Shown: positions 24,857 to 35,280, counted from the stretch's first letter. The stretch: 36,192 nucleotides of DNA from Microbacteriaceae bacterium (GCA_003852775.1 RDDZ01000066.1:1-36192), one strand, 5' to 3'. Made by a program: numbers and translations. The notes: generated by a model not told the origin, from the sequence alone.

Positions 24857-25750
24857 TCAGGCGACCGCGTGCCGGTGCACGAGCTCGCGCGCGAGCTGGC
24901 GGTACTGCTCGGCGGCGTGGTGGTCGGGAGCGAACTCGGTGATCGGCGTGCCGGCGACCGACGCGTCCGGGAACTTGACCGTGCGGTTGATGACCGTCTC
25001 GAGCACCTTGTCGCCGAACGCCTCGACGACGCGCTCGAGCACCTCGCGCGAGTGGAGCGTGCGCGGGTCGTACATGGTCGCGAGGATGCCGTCGAGCGTG
25101 ATCGCGGGGTTGAGGCGGTCGCGCACCTTGTCGATCGTCTCGACGAGCAGGGCGACGCCGCGGAGGGCGAAGAACTCGCACTCGAGCGGGATGAGCACGC
25201 CGTGCGCGGCGGTGAGCGCGTTGACGGTCAGGAGGCCGAGCGAGGGCTGGCAGTCGATGAGCACGACGTCGTAGTCGGCGGTCACCTGCCGCAGCACGCG
25301 CGCGAGGATCTGCTCGCGTGCGACCTCGTTGACGAGGTGCACCTCGGCGGCCGAGAGGTCGATGTTCGCGGGGATGACGTCGAGCCCGGGGGTCGAGGTC
25401 GTCTGGATGGCGCCCTGGACGTCCTTCGCGGAGCCGAGCAGGAGGTCGTAGATGGTCGTCACGTCGTGCGTCTGCACGCCGAGCCCCGCCGAGAGCGCCC
25501 CCTGCGGGTCGAAGTCGACGGCGAGCACCTTGCGCCCGTAGGCGGCGAGCGACGCGCCCAGGCTGATGGTCGTCGTGGTCTTGCCGACGCCGCCCTTCTG
25601 GTTGCAGAGCGCGATGATGCGGGCGGGTCCGTGCGTCGTCAGGGGTGCGGGCACGGGGAAGTCCGTGACGGGTCGCCCCGTCGGTCCGATCTCGACGGCC
25701 AGGTCCTCGAGCCCGGCGAGTTCGTTCGCGACCTCCCGCTGTGCAGTCAT
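24857..25750 (-). CDS. ParA/Soj-family ATPase (orphan, linked to scpAB)
   Basis: A 297-residue Walker-type ATPase. About 45 N-terminal residues precede the deviant Walker A CNQKGGVGKTTTT. Walker A' is VDFDPQGALSAGL and Walker B is VLIDCQPSLG. No parB follows, so this is the second ParA of actinobacteria that sits before scpAB (Rv1708 position), not the origin-linked parAB pair. Its job is likely in chromosome or cell-pole positioning with the condensin, which is inference. ATG 25750 is preceded by TACACT 6 nt upstream and no ribosome binding site, so it is probably leaderless. Confidence 0.93.
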   Translation of the reverse strand: MTAQREVANELAGLEDLAVEIGPTGRPVTDFPVPAPLTTHGPARIIALCNQKGGVGKTTTTISLGASLAAYGRKVLAVDFDPQGALSAGLGVQTHDVTTIYDLLLGSAKDVQGAIQTTSTPGLDVIPANIDLSAAEVHLVNEVAREQILARVLRQVTADYDVVLIDCQPSLGLLTVNALTAAHGVLIPLECEFFALRGVALLVETIDKVRDRLNPAITLDGILATMYDPRTLHSREVLERVVEAFGDKVLETVINRTVKFPDASVAGTPITEFAPDHHAAEQYRQLARELVHRHAVA

Positions 25751-25756
25751 ATCGCG

Positions 25757-25762
25757 AGTGTA
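25757..25762 (-). promoter_or_regulatory. Leaderless -10 box of the parA-like gene
   Basis: TACACT on the - strand ends 6 nt before ATG 25750. The 107-bp gap up to the xerD stop holds no gene. Confidence 0.6.
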
Positions 25763-25822
25763 CGTCCGGCCTCCGAGCGGCCCCGGCGGCGACAGGCGGA
25801 CCCCGCGCGGTTCACCTCACTC

Positions 25823-25837
25823 TCAACCAGAGGTTGA
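25823..25837. repeat. Inverted repeat TCAACC-AGA-GGTTGA downstream of xerD
   Basis: A perfect 6-bp inverted repeat with a 3-bp centre lies 20 nt after the xerD stop, in the gap before parA. It is too short and has no T-run, so it is more like a protein-binding site than a terminator. Confidence 0.4.
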
Positions 25838-25857
25838 AATCGCTCGCCCTGGAGCGC

Positions 25858-26808
25858 TCAGCGGGCGCGCGGGTGGGCCTGCTGGTAGACGTCGCGCAGC
25901 CCGTCGATCGTGACGTGCGTGTAGAGCTGCGTCGTCGCGACGGATGCGTGACCCAGCAGCTCCTGGACGACCCGGACATCGGCTCCCCCGGCGAGCAGAT
26001 GCGTCGCGAACGAGTGCCGCAGGCTGTGCGGCGACACCTCGACGGTGAGCCCCGCCCGGTCCGCCGCGGCGCGGATGATGAGCCACGCGTTCTGGCGGCT
26101 GAGACGCGCCCCGCGCGCCCCGAGGAAGAGCGCCGGCGTCGCCCGGGTGCCCGCGATGAGCAGCGGGCGGGCGCGCACGAGGTAGGCCTCGATCGCGGCG
26201 CGTGCGTACGAGCCCACCGGGACGATGCGCTGCTTGTCGCCCTTGCCGACGACGCGGATGAGCTCCGGCGTGCCGTCGGCGCCCACGAGGTCGTCGACGT
26301 CGAGGGCCACCGCCTCCGACACGCGCGCGCCCGTGGCGTAGAGCAGCTCGAGCAGGGCCTTGTCGCGCAGCCGCACGGGGTCGTCGCCGTCGGTCGCGGC
26401 GAGGAGCGCCTCCACCTGCTCGCGCGTGAGCGCCTTCGGCAGGCGCTTGGGGAGCTTCGGGGCCGTGATCGACTCCGCGGGGTCGGCCGCGAGCTCCCCC
26501 TCCTCGACGAGGAAGCGCGTGAAGCCGCGGATCGACGAGATGACGCGCGCCGTCGAGGTCGCCGCGAGCGGCACCTCGCGGTCGCGCAGGCCCACGACGT
26601 AGCCGCGCACGGCGTCCGCGTCGAGGGAGGCGGCATCCGTCACCCCGCGCTCCGCGAGCGCGTCGAGGAACGCGGCGAGGTCCCGCCGGTACGCCGCGAC
26701 CGAGTTCACGGACAGGCCGCGCTCGATCGCGAGGTGCCGCAGGTAGCGGTCGCGCTGCCGCCCGAGCGGCGTCACGCGCGGCGCCGGCGTCGCGTCAGCC
26801 GCGGGCAT
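25858..26808 (-). CDS. xerD: Site-specific tyrosine recombinase XerD
   Basis: A 316-residue recombinase for chromosome dimer resolution at dif with XerC and FtsK. Seen: an N-terminal SAM-like domain ([23 protein letters not shown]) and the catalytic residues Arg in [21 protein letters not shown] (HxxR), LLGHASV and the nucleophile Tyr of TTQLYTHV. Normal length. ATG 26808 lies inside the Nudix gene (14-nt overlap). The position next to the Nudix gene and pyrG is the conserved actinobacterial one. It is chromosomal, unlike the integrase at 10622. Confidence 0.96.
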   Translation of the reverse strand: MPAADATPAPRVTPLGRQRDRYLRHLAIERGLSVNSVAAYRRDLAAFLDALAERGVTDAASLDADAVRGYVVGLRDREVPLAATSTARVISSIRGFTRFLVEEGELAADPAESITAPKLPKRLPKALTREQVEALLAATDGDDPVRLRDKALLELLYATGARVSEAVALDVDDLVGADGTPELIRVVGKGDKQRIVPVGSYARAAIEAYLVRARPLLIAGTRATPALFLGARGARLSRQNAWLIIRAAADRAGLTVEVSPHSLRHSFATHLLAGGADVRVVQELLGHASVATTQLYTHVTIDGLRDVYQQAHPRAR

Positions 26809-27382
26809 GGGCGGCCAGGGCCCCGACGAGGAGGATCGAGTTGCGGATGCGGCCCGCGAGCGCCGCCTCGACGACCTCCGCGAGCGGCACCCAGCGCAGC
26901 ACGAGCTCGGCCTCCTCCTCGGTGCGCGCGAACGCGTCCGGGGCCGCCGAGACGCCGCGCGCCTCGTAGATGCGGATGATCTCGTCGCTTCCGCCGGGCG
27001 AGGTCGCGATGACGATGAGCTCGCGCCACTCGGAGGCGACGAGGTCGGCCTCCTCGGCGAGCTCGCGCTTGGCCGCCTCGAGCGGGTCCTCCCCCTCGAA
27101 GTCGAGGAGCCCCGCCGGCAGCTCCCAGTCGCGGCTGCGGATCGGGTGCCGGTACTGGTTGATGACGAGCACACGGTCCTCGTCGTCGCGCGCGAGCACG
27201 GCGACGGCCCCCGTGTGGTCGACGAAGTCGCGCTCGAGCTCGTGCCCGCCGAAGCGGAAGCGCTCGCGCCGGACGTCCCACACGCGCCCCTCGTAGACGC
27301 GCGACGACCAGACGACCTCGGCGGGGTCGTCGAGGTCGGCGAGCGGACCGGCGAGGAGAACCTCGCGCTCCGCAGGGGTCAC
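26795..27382 (-). CDS. Nudix hydrolase, ADP-ribose pyrophosphatase type
   Basis: A 195-residue protein. It probably hydrolyses ADP-ribose to AMP and ribose-5-phosphate. Seen: the Nudix helix [18 protein letters not shown], preceded by [10 protein letters not shown] as in ADP-ribose pyrophosphatases. The box differs from consensus by one extra residue near its start and Asp in place of the second conserved Gly, but the catalytic RELxEE core is intact. The GTG start at 27382 stands 4 nt after the pyrG stop, so translation is coupled. This is the Rv1700 position of mycobacteria. Confidence 0.92.
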   Translation of the reverse strand: MTPAEREVLLAGPLADLDDPAEVVWSSRVYEGRVWDVRRERFRFGGHELERDFVDHTGAVAVLARDDEDRVLVINQYRHPIRSRDWELPAGLLDFEGEDPLEAAKRELAEEADLVASEWRELIVIATSPGGSDEIIRIYEARGVSAAPDAFARTEEEAELVLRWVPLAEVVEAALAGRIRNSILLVGALAAHARG

Positions 27383-27386
27383 GGGG

Positions 27387-29138
<1,752 letters not shown>

Positions 29139-29146
29139 GGGGTTTC

Positions 29147-29152
29147 AGCATA
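29147..29152 (-). promoter_or_regulatory. -10 box of pyrG
   Basis: TATGCT on the - strand ends 8 nt before the GTG start, so the transcript begins at or very near the start codon. Confidence 0.45.
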
Positions 29153-29227
29153 TGTCACGAATCGGGGGGAACGCTGCGACACGCGTCCCCGCGGACGCGT
29201 ATCGGCGTGTCGCGCGAGCGACCCGCG

Positions 29228-30928
29228 CTACCCCCGCGCGAGCTCGAGCAGCTCGCGCGCGTGCGCGAGCCCCGACTCCGAGTCGGGCAGCCCCGACAGC
29301 AGGCGCGCCATCTCGGCGGCGCGATCGGCCTCCTCGACGCGGCGCACGCTCGACGCCGTGACCTGGCCGTCGCTGTCCTTCTCGACGACGAGGTGGTTGC
29401 CGGCGAAGGCCGCCACCTGGGCGAGGTGCGTGACGACGATCACCTGGGCGGTCTCGGCGAGGCGCGCGAGGCGCCGCCCGATCTCGATCGCGGCCGCACC
29501 GCCGACCCCCGCGTCGACCTCGTCGAACACGAACGTCGGCACCTCGCCGCCCGCCGCGAGCACGACCTCGAGCGCGAGCATGACGCGCGAGAGCTCGCCG
29601 CCCGACGCGCCCTTCGCGAGCGGACGCGGCTCAGCCCCCGGATGCGGCTGCAGCAGGAACGCGATGCGGTCGCGTCCGTGGGAGGCCAGCTCCGCCTCCT
29701 CGACCTCGACGACGAGCCGCGCGTCGGGCATCGCGAGCGCCGCCAGCTCGGCGGTCACCTGCTCGGCGAGCCGCGCCGCGGCTGCGCGGCGCCCCTCGGA
29801 CACGGCGGACGCGAGCGCGTCGACGCGTTCGAAGGCCTCGGCGGCCTCGGTCTCGAGCGCGCGGATGCGGTCGTCGTCGCCGTCGAGCTCGACGAGACGA
29901 AGGCCGGCCCGCTCGAGACGCTCGACGACCTCGTCGAGCGGTCCGCCGTGCTTGCGCGCGAACGCCGCGAGCGCGGCGCGGCGCTCCTGCACAGCCTCGA
30001 GCTCACCCGCCGCGTCGACGTCGAGCCCCGCGAGGTAGCGCGAGAGCTCGGTCGACACCTCGGCGAGCTGGAACGACACCGCGTCGAGCCCCTCGCGCGC
30101 GGGGGCGAGCGCGGGATCGTGGTCGCCGACGCGGGCGAGCGCGCGGCGAGCCTCCTCGACGAGCGAGACGGCATCCGGGTGGTCGTCGCCCGACTGGGAC
30201 GACACGGCCTCCTGCGCGAGCACGGCCGCGAGTCGCAGCTCCTCGAGGTTGCCGAGGCGCTCCGCGCGGGCGGCGAGGTCGTCCTCCTCCCCCGGCTGCG
30301 GCGCGAGCGCCTCGAACTCGGCCAGGTCCTCTCGCAGCTGCTGCGCCTCGCGCGCGCGGTCGTCGCGCTCGGTCGTGAGAAGCTCGAGCTCGGCGGTGAG
30401 CGCCCGCCAGCGGTCGTAGGCGCCCGCGAACTCGGCGAGCCTCGCGAGGTGCTCGGGGCCCGCGGATGCGTCGAGCGCGTCACGCTGGGCCGTCGCCGAG
30501 CGCAGACGCAGCTGATCGGACTGCCCGTGCACGACGACGAGCCGCTCGCCGAGCTCGGCGAGCACGCCGACCGGCGTCGAGCGCCCCCCGACGACACCGC
30601 GGCTGCGGCCCTCGGCCGACACGGTGCGCGCGAGGATGAGCTCCGCGCGGCCGTCCCCGACGGGATCGAGGTCGCCGCCCGCCTCGCGTACACGCTCCGC
30701 GACGGGGCCGTCCTCGGGCACGATCCAGCGGCCCTCGACGCTCGCCTGGGCGCTGCCCGCCCGCACGGTGCCGGCATCCGCGCGGTCGCCGAGCAGGAGC
30801 GCGAGGGCGGTCACCACCATGGTCTTGCCCGCCCCCGTCTCGCCCGTCACGGCCGTGAAGCCGGGGCCCAGGGGCAGGCGCGCCTCGCCGATGACGCCGA
30901 GGCCGCTGATCGACAGCTCCTCGATCAC
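29228..30928 (-). CDS. recN: DNA repair protein RecN
   Basis: A 566-residue SMC-like ATPase for double-strand break repair. Seen: N-terminal IEELSISGLGVI, Walker A TGETGAGKT, a long coiled-coil centre (about 150-380, many Arg/Glu/Ala heptads), the signature GASGGELSR and Walker B FVFDEVDAGVGG. The GTG start at 30928 overlaps the nadK stop (GTGA). Length is usual for the family. Gene order tlyA-nadK-recN is widely conserved. Confidence 0.97.
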   Translation of the reverse strand: MIEELSISGLGVIGEARLPLGPGFTAVTGETGAGKTMVVTALALLLGDRADAGTVRAGSAQASVEGRWIVPEDGPVAERVREAGGDLDPVGDGRAELILARTVSAEGRSRGVVGGRSTPVGVLAELGERLVVVHGQSDQLRLRSATAQRDALDASAGPEHLARLAEFAGAYDRWRALTAELELLTTERDDRAREAQQLREDLAEFEALAPQPGEEDDLAARAERLGNLEELRLAAVLAQEAVSSQSGDDHPDAVSLVEEARRALARVGDHDPALAPAREGLDAVSFQLAEVSTELSRYLAGLDVDAAGELEAVQERRAALAAFARKHGGPLDEVVERLERAGLRLVELDGDDDRIRALETEAAEAFERVDALASAVSEGRRAAAARLAEQVTAELAALAMPDARLVVEVEEAELASHGRDRIAFLLQPHPGAEPRPLAKGASGGELSRVMLALEVVLAAGGEVPTFVFDEVDAGVGGAAAIEIGRRLARLAETAQVIVVTHLAQVAAFAGNHLVVEKDSDGQVTASSVRRVEEADRAAEMARLLSGLPDSESGLAHARELLELARG

Positions 30929-31869
30929 GCCCGGCCCCGCTCCTCCGACGCCGCGCCCTCCGAGGCGGGACCGCGCCAGCCGTCGACCGGGAGCCCGAAC
31001 TTGTTGACGAGCCGGTCGACGAACGGACGCGGCGCGAGCCGCGCGAGGCGCACGGGCTTCGGCGAACGCCGCACGACGACGCGCGCCCCCGGCGGCAGCT
31101 CGAAGGTGCGACGACCGTCGCACCACAGCACGCCCACACCCTGCGAGCGCTCGAGCAGCTCGATCGCGAGCGGGGAGTCGGGCGCCACGACGAGCGGGCG
31201 CGCGAAGAGGGCGTGCGCTGACAGCGGCACCATGAGGATCGCCTGCAGCCCGGGCCACACCACGGGTCCGCCGGCGGAGAAGGCGTAGGCGGTCGATCCC
31301 GTGGGGGTCGAGATGACGACACCGTCGCAGCCGAACGTCGAGAGCGGACGCTGGTCGACCTCCACCACGACCTCGAGGGAGCGCTCACGGCTCGCCTTCT
31401 CGACCGTGGCCTCGTTGAGCGCCCACGTCTCGTACACGACCTCGTCGCCGTGCTTGACCCGCACCGAGAGCGTCATGCGCTCCTCCACGACGTAGTCGCC
31501 GTCGAGCGCGCGCTGCACGGTCTCGTCGAGATCCTCGCGCTCCGCCTCGGCGAGGAACCCCACATGGCCGAGGTTGACGCCGATGAGGGGGGCATCGCAG
31601 CCGCGCGCCAGCTCGGCCGCACGCAGGATGGTGCCGTCGCCGCCGAGCACGATCACGAGCTCGAGCTCGGAGGCCTGCACGTCGACGCCGAGCAGCGCGA
31701 GGGGCGCGAGATCGGGGGCCGCCGCGCGCAGGTCGGCGAGCTCGTCGTCCGACACGACGGGCGTCAGGCCCGCGTCGATGAGCCGACGGCACACGTGGAT
31801 GCCCGCGTCGAGCGAATCCGCGCGGCCCGTGTGGGCGACCACCAGCAGGTGTCGGGCGGCGTCGGTCAT
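30925..31869 (-). CDS. nadK: NAD kinase
   Basis: A 314-residue enzyme that phosphorylates NAD to NADP. Seen: the GGDGT motif (VLGGDGTILRAAE, near residue 75), GVNLGHVGFLAE, the NE pair in ALNEATVEK and STPTGSTAYAFSAGGP. The C-terminal 30 residues are variable. ATG 31869 is preceded by CAGAAT 6 nt upstream. The stop overlaps the recN start. Confidence 0.97.
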   Translation of the reverse strand: MTDAARHLLVVAHTGRADSLDAGIHVCRRLIDAGLTPVVSDDELADLRAAAPDLAPLALLGVDVQASELELVIVLGGDGTILRAAELARGCDAPLIGVNLGHVGFLAEAEREDLDETVQRALDGDYVVEERMTLSVRVKHGDEVVYETWALNEATVEKASRERSLEVVVEVDQRPLSTFGCDGVVISTPTGSTAYAFSAGGPVVWPGLQAILMVPLSAHALFARPLVVAPDSPLAIELLERSQGVGVLWCDGRRTFELPPGARVVVRRSPKPVRLARLAPRPFVDRLVNKFGLPVDGWRGPASEGAASEERGRA

Positions 31870-31875
31870 GTCCCC

Positions 31876-31881
31876 ATTCTG
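31876..31881 (-). promoter_or_regulatory. Leaderless -10 box of nadK
   Basis: CAGAAT (a one-base variant of TANAAT) on the - strand ends 6 nt before ATG 31869. The intervening GGGGAC could alternatively act as a weak ribosome binding site. Confidence 0.45.
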
Positions 31882-31960
31882 TCGGATGCGCCCGACGCGC
31901 GCCGCGCGGGTGTCGCCGGGTTGTGCATCCGCCGCCCGGTCTGATCGCGCGCGCGGGCGG

Positions 31961-32782
31961 TCAGGCGAGCGCGGCGACCGCCTCGCGCAGGCGAGAGGGG
32001 TCGGGTGCGCCGCGACGGAGGTGCACGAGGTACTCCCGATTGCCGCTTCCGCCCGCGATCGGGCTGTCGACGACGCCGAGCGCGCCGAGGCCCGCGTCCC
32101 ACGCCGCCCACAGCACGGTCGACGCGGTCTCCTGGCGTCGGGCGCGGTCGCGCACGATGCCCTCCTTCACGCCGCCCCGCCCCACCTCGAACTGCGGCTT
32201 CACGAGCAGCAGGAGGTCGGCATCCGGGTCGGCGAGCGCCGCGAGCGGCTCGATGAGCTGGGTGAGCGAGATGAAGCTGAGGTCGCCGACGACGAGCGTC
32301 GGCCAGCCGGTGCGCGCGAGCTCCTCCCGATAGGGCGAGAATGCGGCAGACGCGCGCGTCAGGTGCCGCAGGTTCTGACCCTCCAGGTTCACGACCCGGG
32401 GGTCCTCGCGCAGCTGCGCCGCGAGCTGACCGTGGCCGACGTCGACGGCGTAGACGTGTGCGGCGCCGCGCTCGAGCAGCACCTGCGTGAAGCCCCCCGT
32501 CGAGGCTCCGGCGTCGAGGCACACGCGTCCGGCGGGGTCGACCCCGAACGCGTCGAGAGCTCCGATGAGCTTGTGCGCGCCCCGGCTCACGTAGTGGTCG
32601 GCGCCCGCGACGGCGAGCTCGGCGTCCGGCCCCACACGGAGCGCGGGCTTCGACGCGGGCACGCCGTCGACCGTCACGAGCCCCTGCTCGACGGCTTCGA
32701 CGGCCGTCGCGCGCGAGCGCACGAGGCCGCGCCGCACGAGCTCGGCGTCGAGCCGGGCCCCGGACGCGGCGGCGTCAGGCAT
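31961..32782 (-). CDS. tlyA: TlyA family rRNA 2'-O-methyltransferase
   Basis: A 273-residue methyltransferase. An N-terminal S4 domain (RLDAELVRRGLVRSRATAVE) is followed by a Rossmann SAM domain with LDAGASTGGFTQVLL, YAVDVGHGQL, DLSFISL and KPQFEVGRGG. TlyA methylates C1409 of 16S and C1920 of 23S rRNA in mycobacteria, where its loss gives capreomycin resistance; it is often annotated as hemolysin. ATG 32782 overlaps the end of the preceding small gene by 8 nt. Confidence 0.95.
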   Translation of the reverse strand: MPDAAASGARLDAELVRRGLVRSRATAVEAVEQGLVTVDGVPASKPALRVGPDAELAVAGADHYVSRGAHKLIGALDAFGVDPAGRVCLDAGASTGGFTQVLLERGAAHVYAVDVGHGQLAAQLREDPRVVNLEGQNLRHLTRASAAFSPYREELARTGWPTLVVGDLSFISLTQLIEPLAALADPDADLLLLVKPQFEVGRGGVKEGIVRDRARRQETASTVLWAAWDAGLGALGVVDSPIAGGSGNREYLVHLRRGAPDPSRLREAVAALA

Positions 32783-32954
32783 GCGGACGGGGCGCGTCCC
32801 CCGACTCGAGCCGCGCGCGCAGCTCGTCGTGGAGCTGCGCGAGGGCGGCCGCACGGTCGGCGAGCGGCTGATCCTCGATGAGGCGCAGCCGCGACAGCAG
32901 GGCGCTCGGCTCGGCGTCGGCCGGGGCGTCGGGCTGGGTGGTCTCGTCGCTCAC
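32775..32954 (-). CDS. Small 59-residue acidic protein before tlyA
   Basis: A 59-residue protein with a disordered, acidic N-terminus (SDETTQPDAPADAEPS) and one amphipathic helix RLRLIEDQPLADRAAALAQL then HDELRARLE. It stands between the HAD phosphatase and tlyA, the place of the small Rv1693 gene in mycobacteria, so it is probably a real conserved gene. The start is the second of two in-frame GTG codons, since TATATT lies exactly 7 nt upstream of it and inside the end of the HAD gene. Function is unknown; a helix-only protein might bind a partner. Confidence 0.72.
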   Translation of the reverse strand: MSDETTQPDAPADAEPSALLSRLRLIEDQPLADRAAALAQLHDELRARLESGDAPRPHA

Positions 32955-32956
32955 GG

Positions 32957-33973
32957 TCACGAATATAGTTCCGGCGACACGTCGAGCGCGTAGATCGGCA
33001 CACCCGCGCCCCACACGGCGGCCGCCGCCGCACGGATGCGGTCGATGTCGCGCCCGGGCGTCTCGAGCGAGAGGCTCTGGCCCTCGTGGCGCACGACGGC
33101 GGTGCCGACGCGTACCCGGCGCACGCCGCGGATGTCCGTGACGTCCTCGACGACCGGGTAGGGCTCGCTGAGCCCACGCAGGTCCTCGAGCACGTAGTCG
33201 GGACGCGAGTCGGCCGCCGCGGCGAGGAGCTGCTTGGGGCCGTCGATGCCGGTGAGCACGAGGGCGGACGGCATGCCCGCCCGACGCGCGCCCATGATGT
33301 CGGTGTCGAGGCGGTCGCCGATGAAGAGCGGACGCCGCGCCGCGAACCGCTCGACGGCCACGTCGAAGAGGGCTCGCTCGGGCTTGCCCGCCACGACCGG
33401 CAGCCGGCCGACCGCCGTGTGCACTGCCGACACGAGCGTTCCGTTGCCCGGGGCGGTGCCGCGGGCCTGCGGGATCGTCCAGTCGGTGTTGGTGGCGACC
33501 CACGGGATGCCGTCGTCGCCTCCGCGCAGCGCGAACGCGGCCTCGGCGAGGTCGGTCCACGCCACCGAGGGGGCGAAGCCCTGCACGACCGCCGCGGGAT
33601 CGTCCTCGGCGGATCGCGTCACCCGGAAGCCGGCCTTCTCGACCTCGGAGACGAGTCCGTCTCCCCCGACGACCAGCACCGTGGAGCCGGGCGCGACCAG
33701 GTCGGCGAGCAGCACGACCGCCGCCTGGGGCGAGGAGACGATCTGGTCCGGGGACGTGTCGAGGCCGAGCTCGCGCAGCTGGCCCGCGACGGTCTCGGGG
33801 GTCCGGGAGGCGTTGTTGGTCAGGTAGCCGAGCCGGATGCCGGATGCGGCCGCCGCCGTGAGCGACTCGACCGCGTACGGGATCGCGCGGTGGCCCGCGT
33901 AGACGACCCCGTCCAGGTCGGCGAGCAGGACGTCGACGTCGGCGAGCGGTGCCGACGGGGCAGGCCGGTTCAC
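32957..33973 (-). CDS. HAD-IIA family phosphatase (glycerol-3-phosphatase-like)
   Basis: A 338-residue HAD hydrolase with C2 cap. Seen: motif I LLADLDGVVY (nucleophile Asp and acid Asp), motif II TNNAS, the Lys in AGKPERALF and motif IV FIGDRLDTDIMGARRAG. This is the Rv1692 position, whose mycobacterial product removes phosphate from glycerol 3-phosphate. About 60 residues follow the HAD domain and end at ELYS. ATG 33973 overlaps the TPR gene stop. The last codons carry the promoter of the next gene. Confidence 0.92.
   Translation of the reverse strand: MNRPAPSAPLADVDVLLADLDGVVYAGHRAIPYAVESLTAAAASGIRLGYLTNNASRTPETVAGQLRELGLDTSPDQIVSSPQAAVVLLADLVAPGSTVLVVGGDGLVSEVEKAGFRVTRSAEDDPAAVVQGFAPSVAWTDLAEAAFALRGGDDGIPWVATNTDWTIPQARGTAPGNGTLVSAVHTAVGRLPVVAGKPERALFDVAVERFAARRPLFIGDRLDTDIMGARRAGMPSALVLTGIDGPKQLLAAAADSRPDYVLEDLRGLSEPYPVVEDVTDIRGVRRVRVGTAVVRHEGQSLSLETPGRDIDRIRAAAAAVWGAGVPIYALDVSPELYS
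32962..32967 (-). promoter_or_regulatory. Leaderless -10 box of the 59-residue gene and tlyA
   Basis: TATATT, the best -10 match in the window, lies inside the last codons of the HAD gene, 7 nt before GTG 32954. In a sequence of this GC content such a hexamer stands out. Confidence 0.6.
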
Positions 33974-35007
33974 TCGGACTCGCCCTCCGCGACTTCCGCC
34001 TGGGCCTCCGACTCTTCGTCGATGTCCGAGACCGGGTCGGTGTCCGCGTCATCGAGCTCGAGGATTTCCTCGACGATCTCGACGGTGTCCTGACCGTCGG
34101 ATGCCGCGGCTTCCTCGAGCGCCTCCGCGGCCCGCTCGGCGCGAGCGAACCACTCCGCCGCCGCCTCCTCGCGGCCGAGCTCCTCGAGCACGGTCGCGTA
34201 GGCGTCGAAGAGCGCCGGGCTGTACGAGAAGGCGCGGTCGGGGTCGAGCTGCGGGATCTCGAGCTCGGCGAGGGCGAGCTCGGGCTGGCCGAGGTCGAGC
34301 CGCGCGCCCGACATCGCGATCGCGAGGGCGACCTGGACGGCCGGCTCGAGACTGTCACGGGGCACCGAACGCCCGAGCTCGAGCGCCTGCCGGGGACGGC
34401 CCACACCGCGCTCGGAGTCCACCATGAGCGGCAGCTGGTCGTCGCGGCCGGTGATCCGGCGGTACGTCCGCAGCTCGCGCAACGCGAGCGCGAAGTCGCC
34501 GTTGGCATAGGCGGTGATCGCGGAGGTCTCCCGCACGACGCCGATCCGGCCCGCCCGGCGGGCAGCCGCGAGGGCGTGGCGATGCGCGAGCGCGGGGTCG
34601 GTCTCGATGAGGCGCCCGGCCATCACGAGGTGCTTGGCGACCCAGTCGGCGTTGTCCTTGCTGAGGGTCTTGAGCTCGGCGCGCGCGGCGCGGTCGAGCT
34701 GGTTCGCGGTGACGTCCTCGGGGATGATCGGGTCGTCGTGGCGCGGACGGTTCTCCTCGCCGGGGCGCGAGGGACGCTCCGAGCGCTCGCCCTCTTTTGC
34801 CCAGGGCTTGCGCTCGCCGGGCTTGCCGTCGCGCTTGTCCCACCGCTTGCGCTCCCCGCGCTCACCGGGCTTGCCGGTGGACGCGCCGTCGCGCTTCTTC
34901 CTGGCGGGTGTGTCTCCCGAGCGGCCGGCCGGGCCACCGGGCTTCCGCGGCCCGCGGGCGCCGTCGCCCGGACGCTTGCCCTGCGGACGCTTGCTCTCGT
35001 CAGCCAT
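33970..35007 (-). CDS. Tetratricopeptide-like protein with basic disordered N-terminus
   Basis: A 345-residue protein in three parts. Residues 1-90 are rich in Lys, Arg, Gly and Pro with repeated GKPGER-like units and look disordered and nucleic-acid binding. Residues 95-290 are helical repeats (ADWVAKHLVMAGRLIETDPALAHRHALAAARR, then ALALRELRTYRRIT). The last 55 residues are strongly acidic. No enzyme motif is seen. It matches the gene in the Rv1691 position in other actinobacteria, often labelled tetratricopeptide or, wrongly, replicase/primosomal protein. A GGGAGA ribosome binding site precedes ATG 35007, and TAGCAT lies 20 nt upstream of the start. Location just after the rRNA operon suggests a link to growth, which is inference. 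Confidence 0.85.
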   Translation of the reverse strand: MADESKRPQGKRPGDGARGPRKPGGPAGRSGDTPARKKRDGASTGKPGERGERKRWDKRDGKPGERKPWAKEGERSERPSRPGEENRPRHDDPIIPEDVTANQLDRAARAELKTLSKDNADWVAKHLVMAGRLIETDPALAHRHALAAARRAGRIGVVRETSAITAYANGDFALALRELRTYRRITGRDDQLPLMVDSERGVGRPRQALELGRSVPRDSLEPAVQVALAIAMSGARLDLGQPELALAELEIPQLDPDRAFSYSPALFDAYATVLEELGREEAAAEWFARAERAAEALEEAAASDGQDTVEIVEEILELDDADTDPVSDIDEESEAQAEVAEGESE

Positions 35008-35080
35008 CGTTCTCCCGTGGTCGGTTCATGCTACGGCCGGATCGCGCGATCGCGGCCCGCCTAGCGGCCTTAAACGAAGA

Positions 35081-35107
35081 AGGCCCACCCGATGTACGGG
35101 TGGGCCT
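35081..35107 (-). terminator. Intrinsic terminator of the rRNA operon
   Basis: An 11-bp perfect stem (35081-35091 with 35097-35107, core GGCCCACCCG) with loop ATGTA lies just beyond the 5S gene. Read on the - strand it is followed by TTCTTCGTTT. It separates the rRNA operon from the TPR gene. Confidence 0.85.
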
Positions 35108-35119
35108 CCTCGAAAGAAG

Positions 35120-35236
35120 TCCGGCGGTGTCCTACTCTCCCACAGGGTCTCCCCTGCAGTACCATCGGCGCTGAAGGTCTTAGCTTCCGGGTTCGGAATG
35201 TAACCGGGCGTTTCCCCTTCGCTATGGCCGCCGAAA
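35120..35236 (-). rRNA. rrf: 5S ribosomal RNA
   Basis: The - strand reads GGCGGCCATAGCG at its 5' side, then CCGAACCCGGAAGCTAAG and GTACTGCAGGGGAGACC, and ends GTAGGACACCGCC. These are the typical loop sequences of bacterial 5S. The terminal helix CGGCGG/CCGCCG fixes the ends to within a few bases. About 117 nt. Confidence 0.93.
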
Positions 35237-35280
35237 CACTATTGATTTCTCAGTCAAAGTGCTCCGATGAATCTCGAAGC

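Noticed and set aside
35040-35051. Palindrome GATCGCGCGATC near the rRNA terminator
   Set aside because: Short self-complementary CG-rich words are expected often at this GC content; it has no fixed distance to a promoter.
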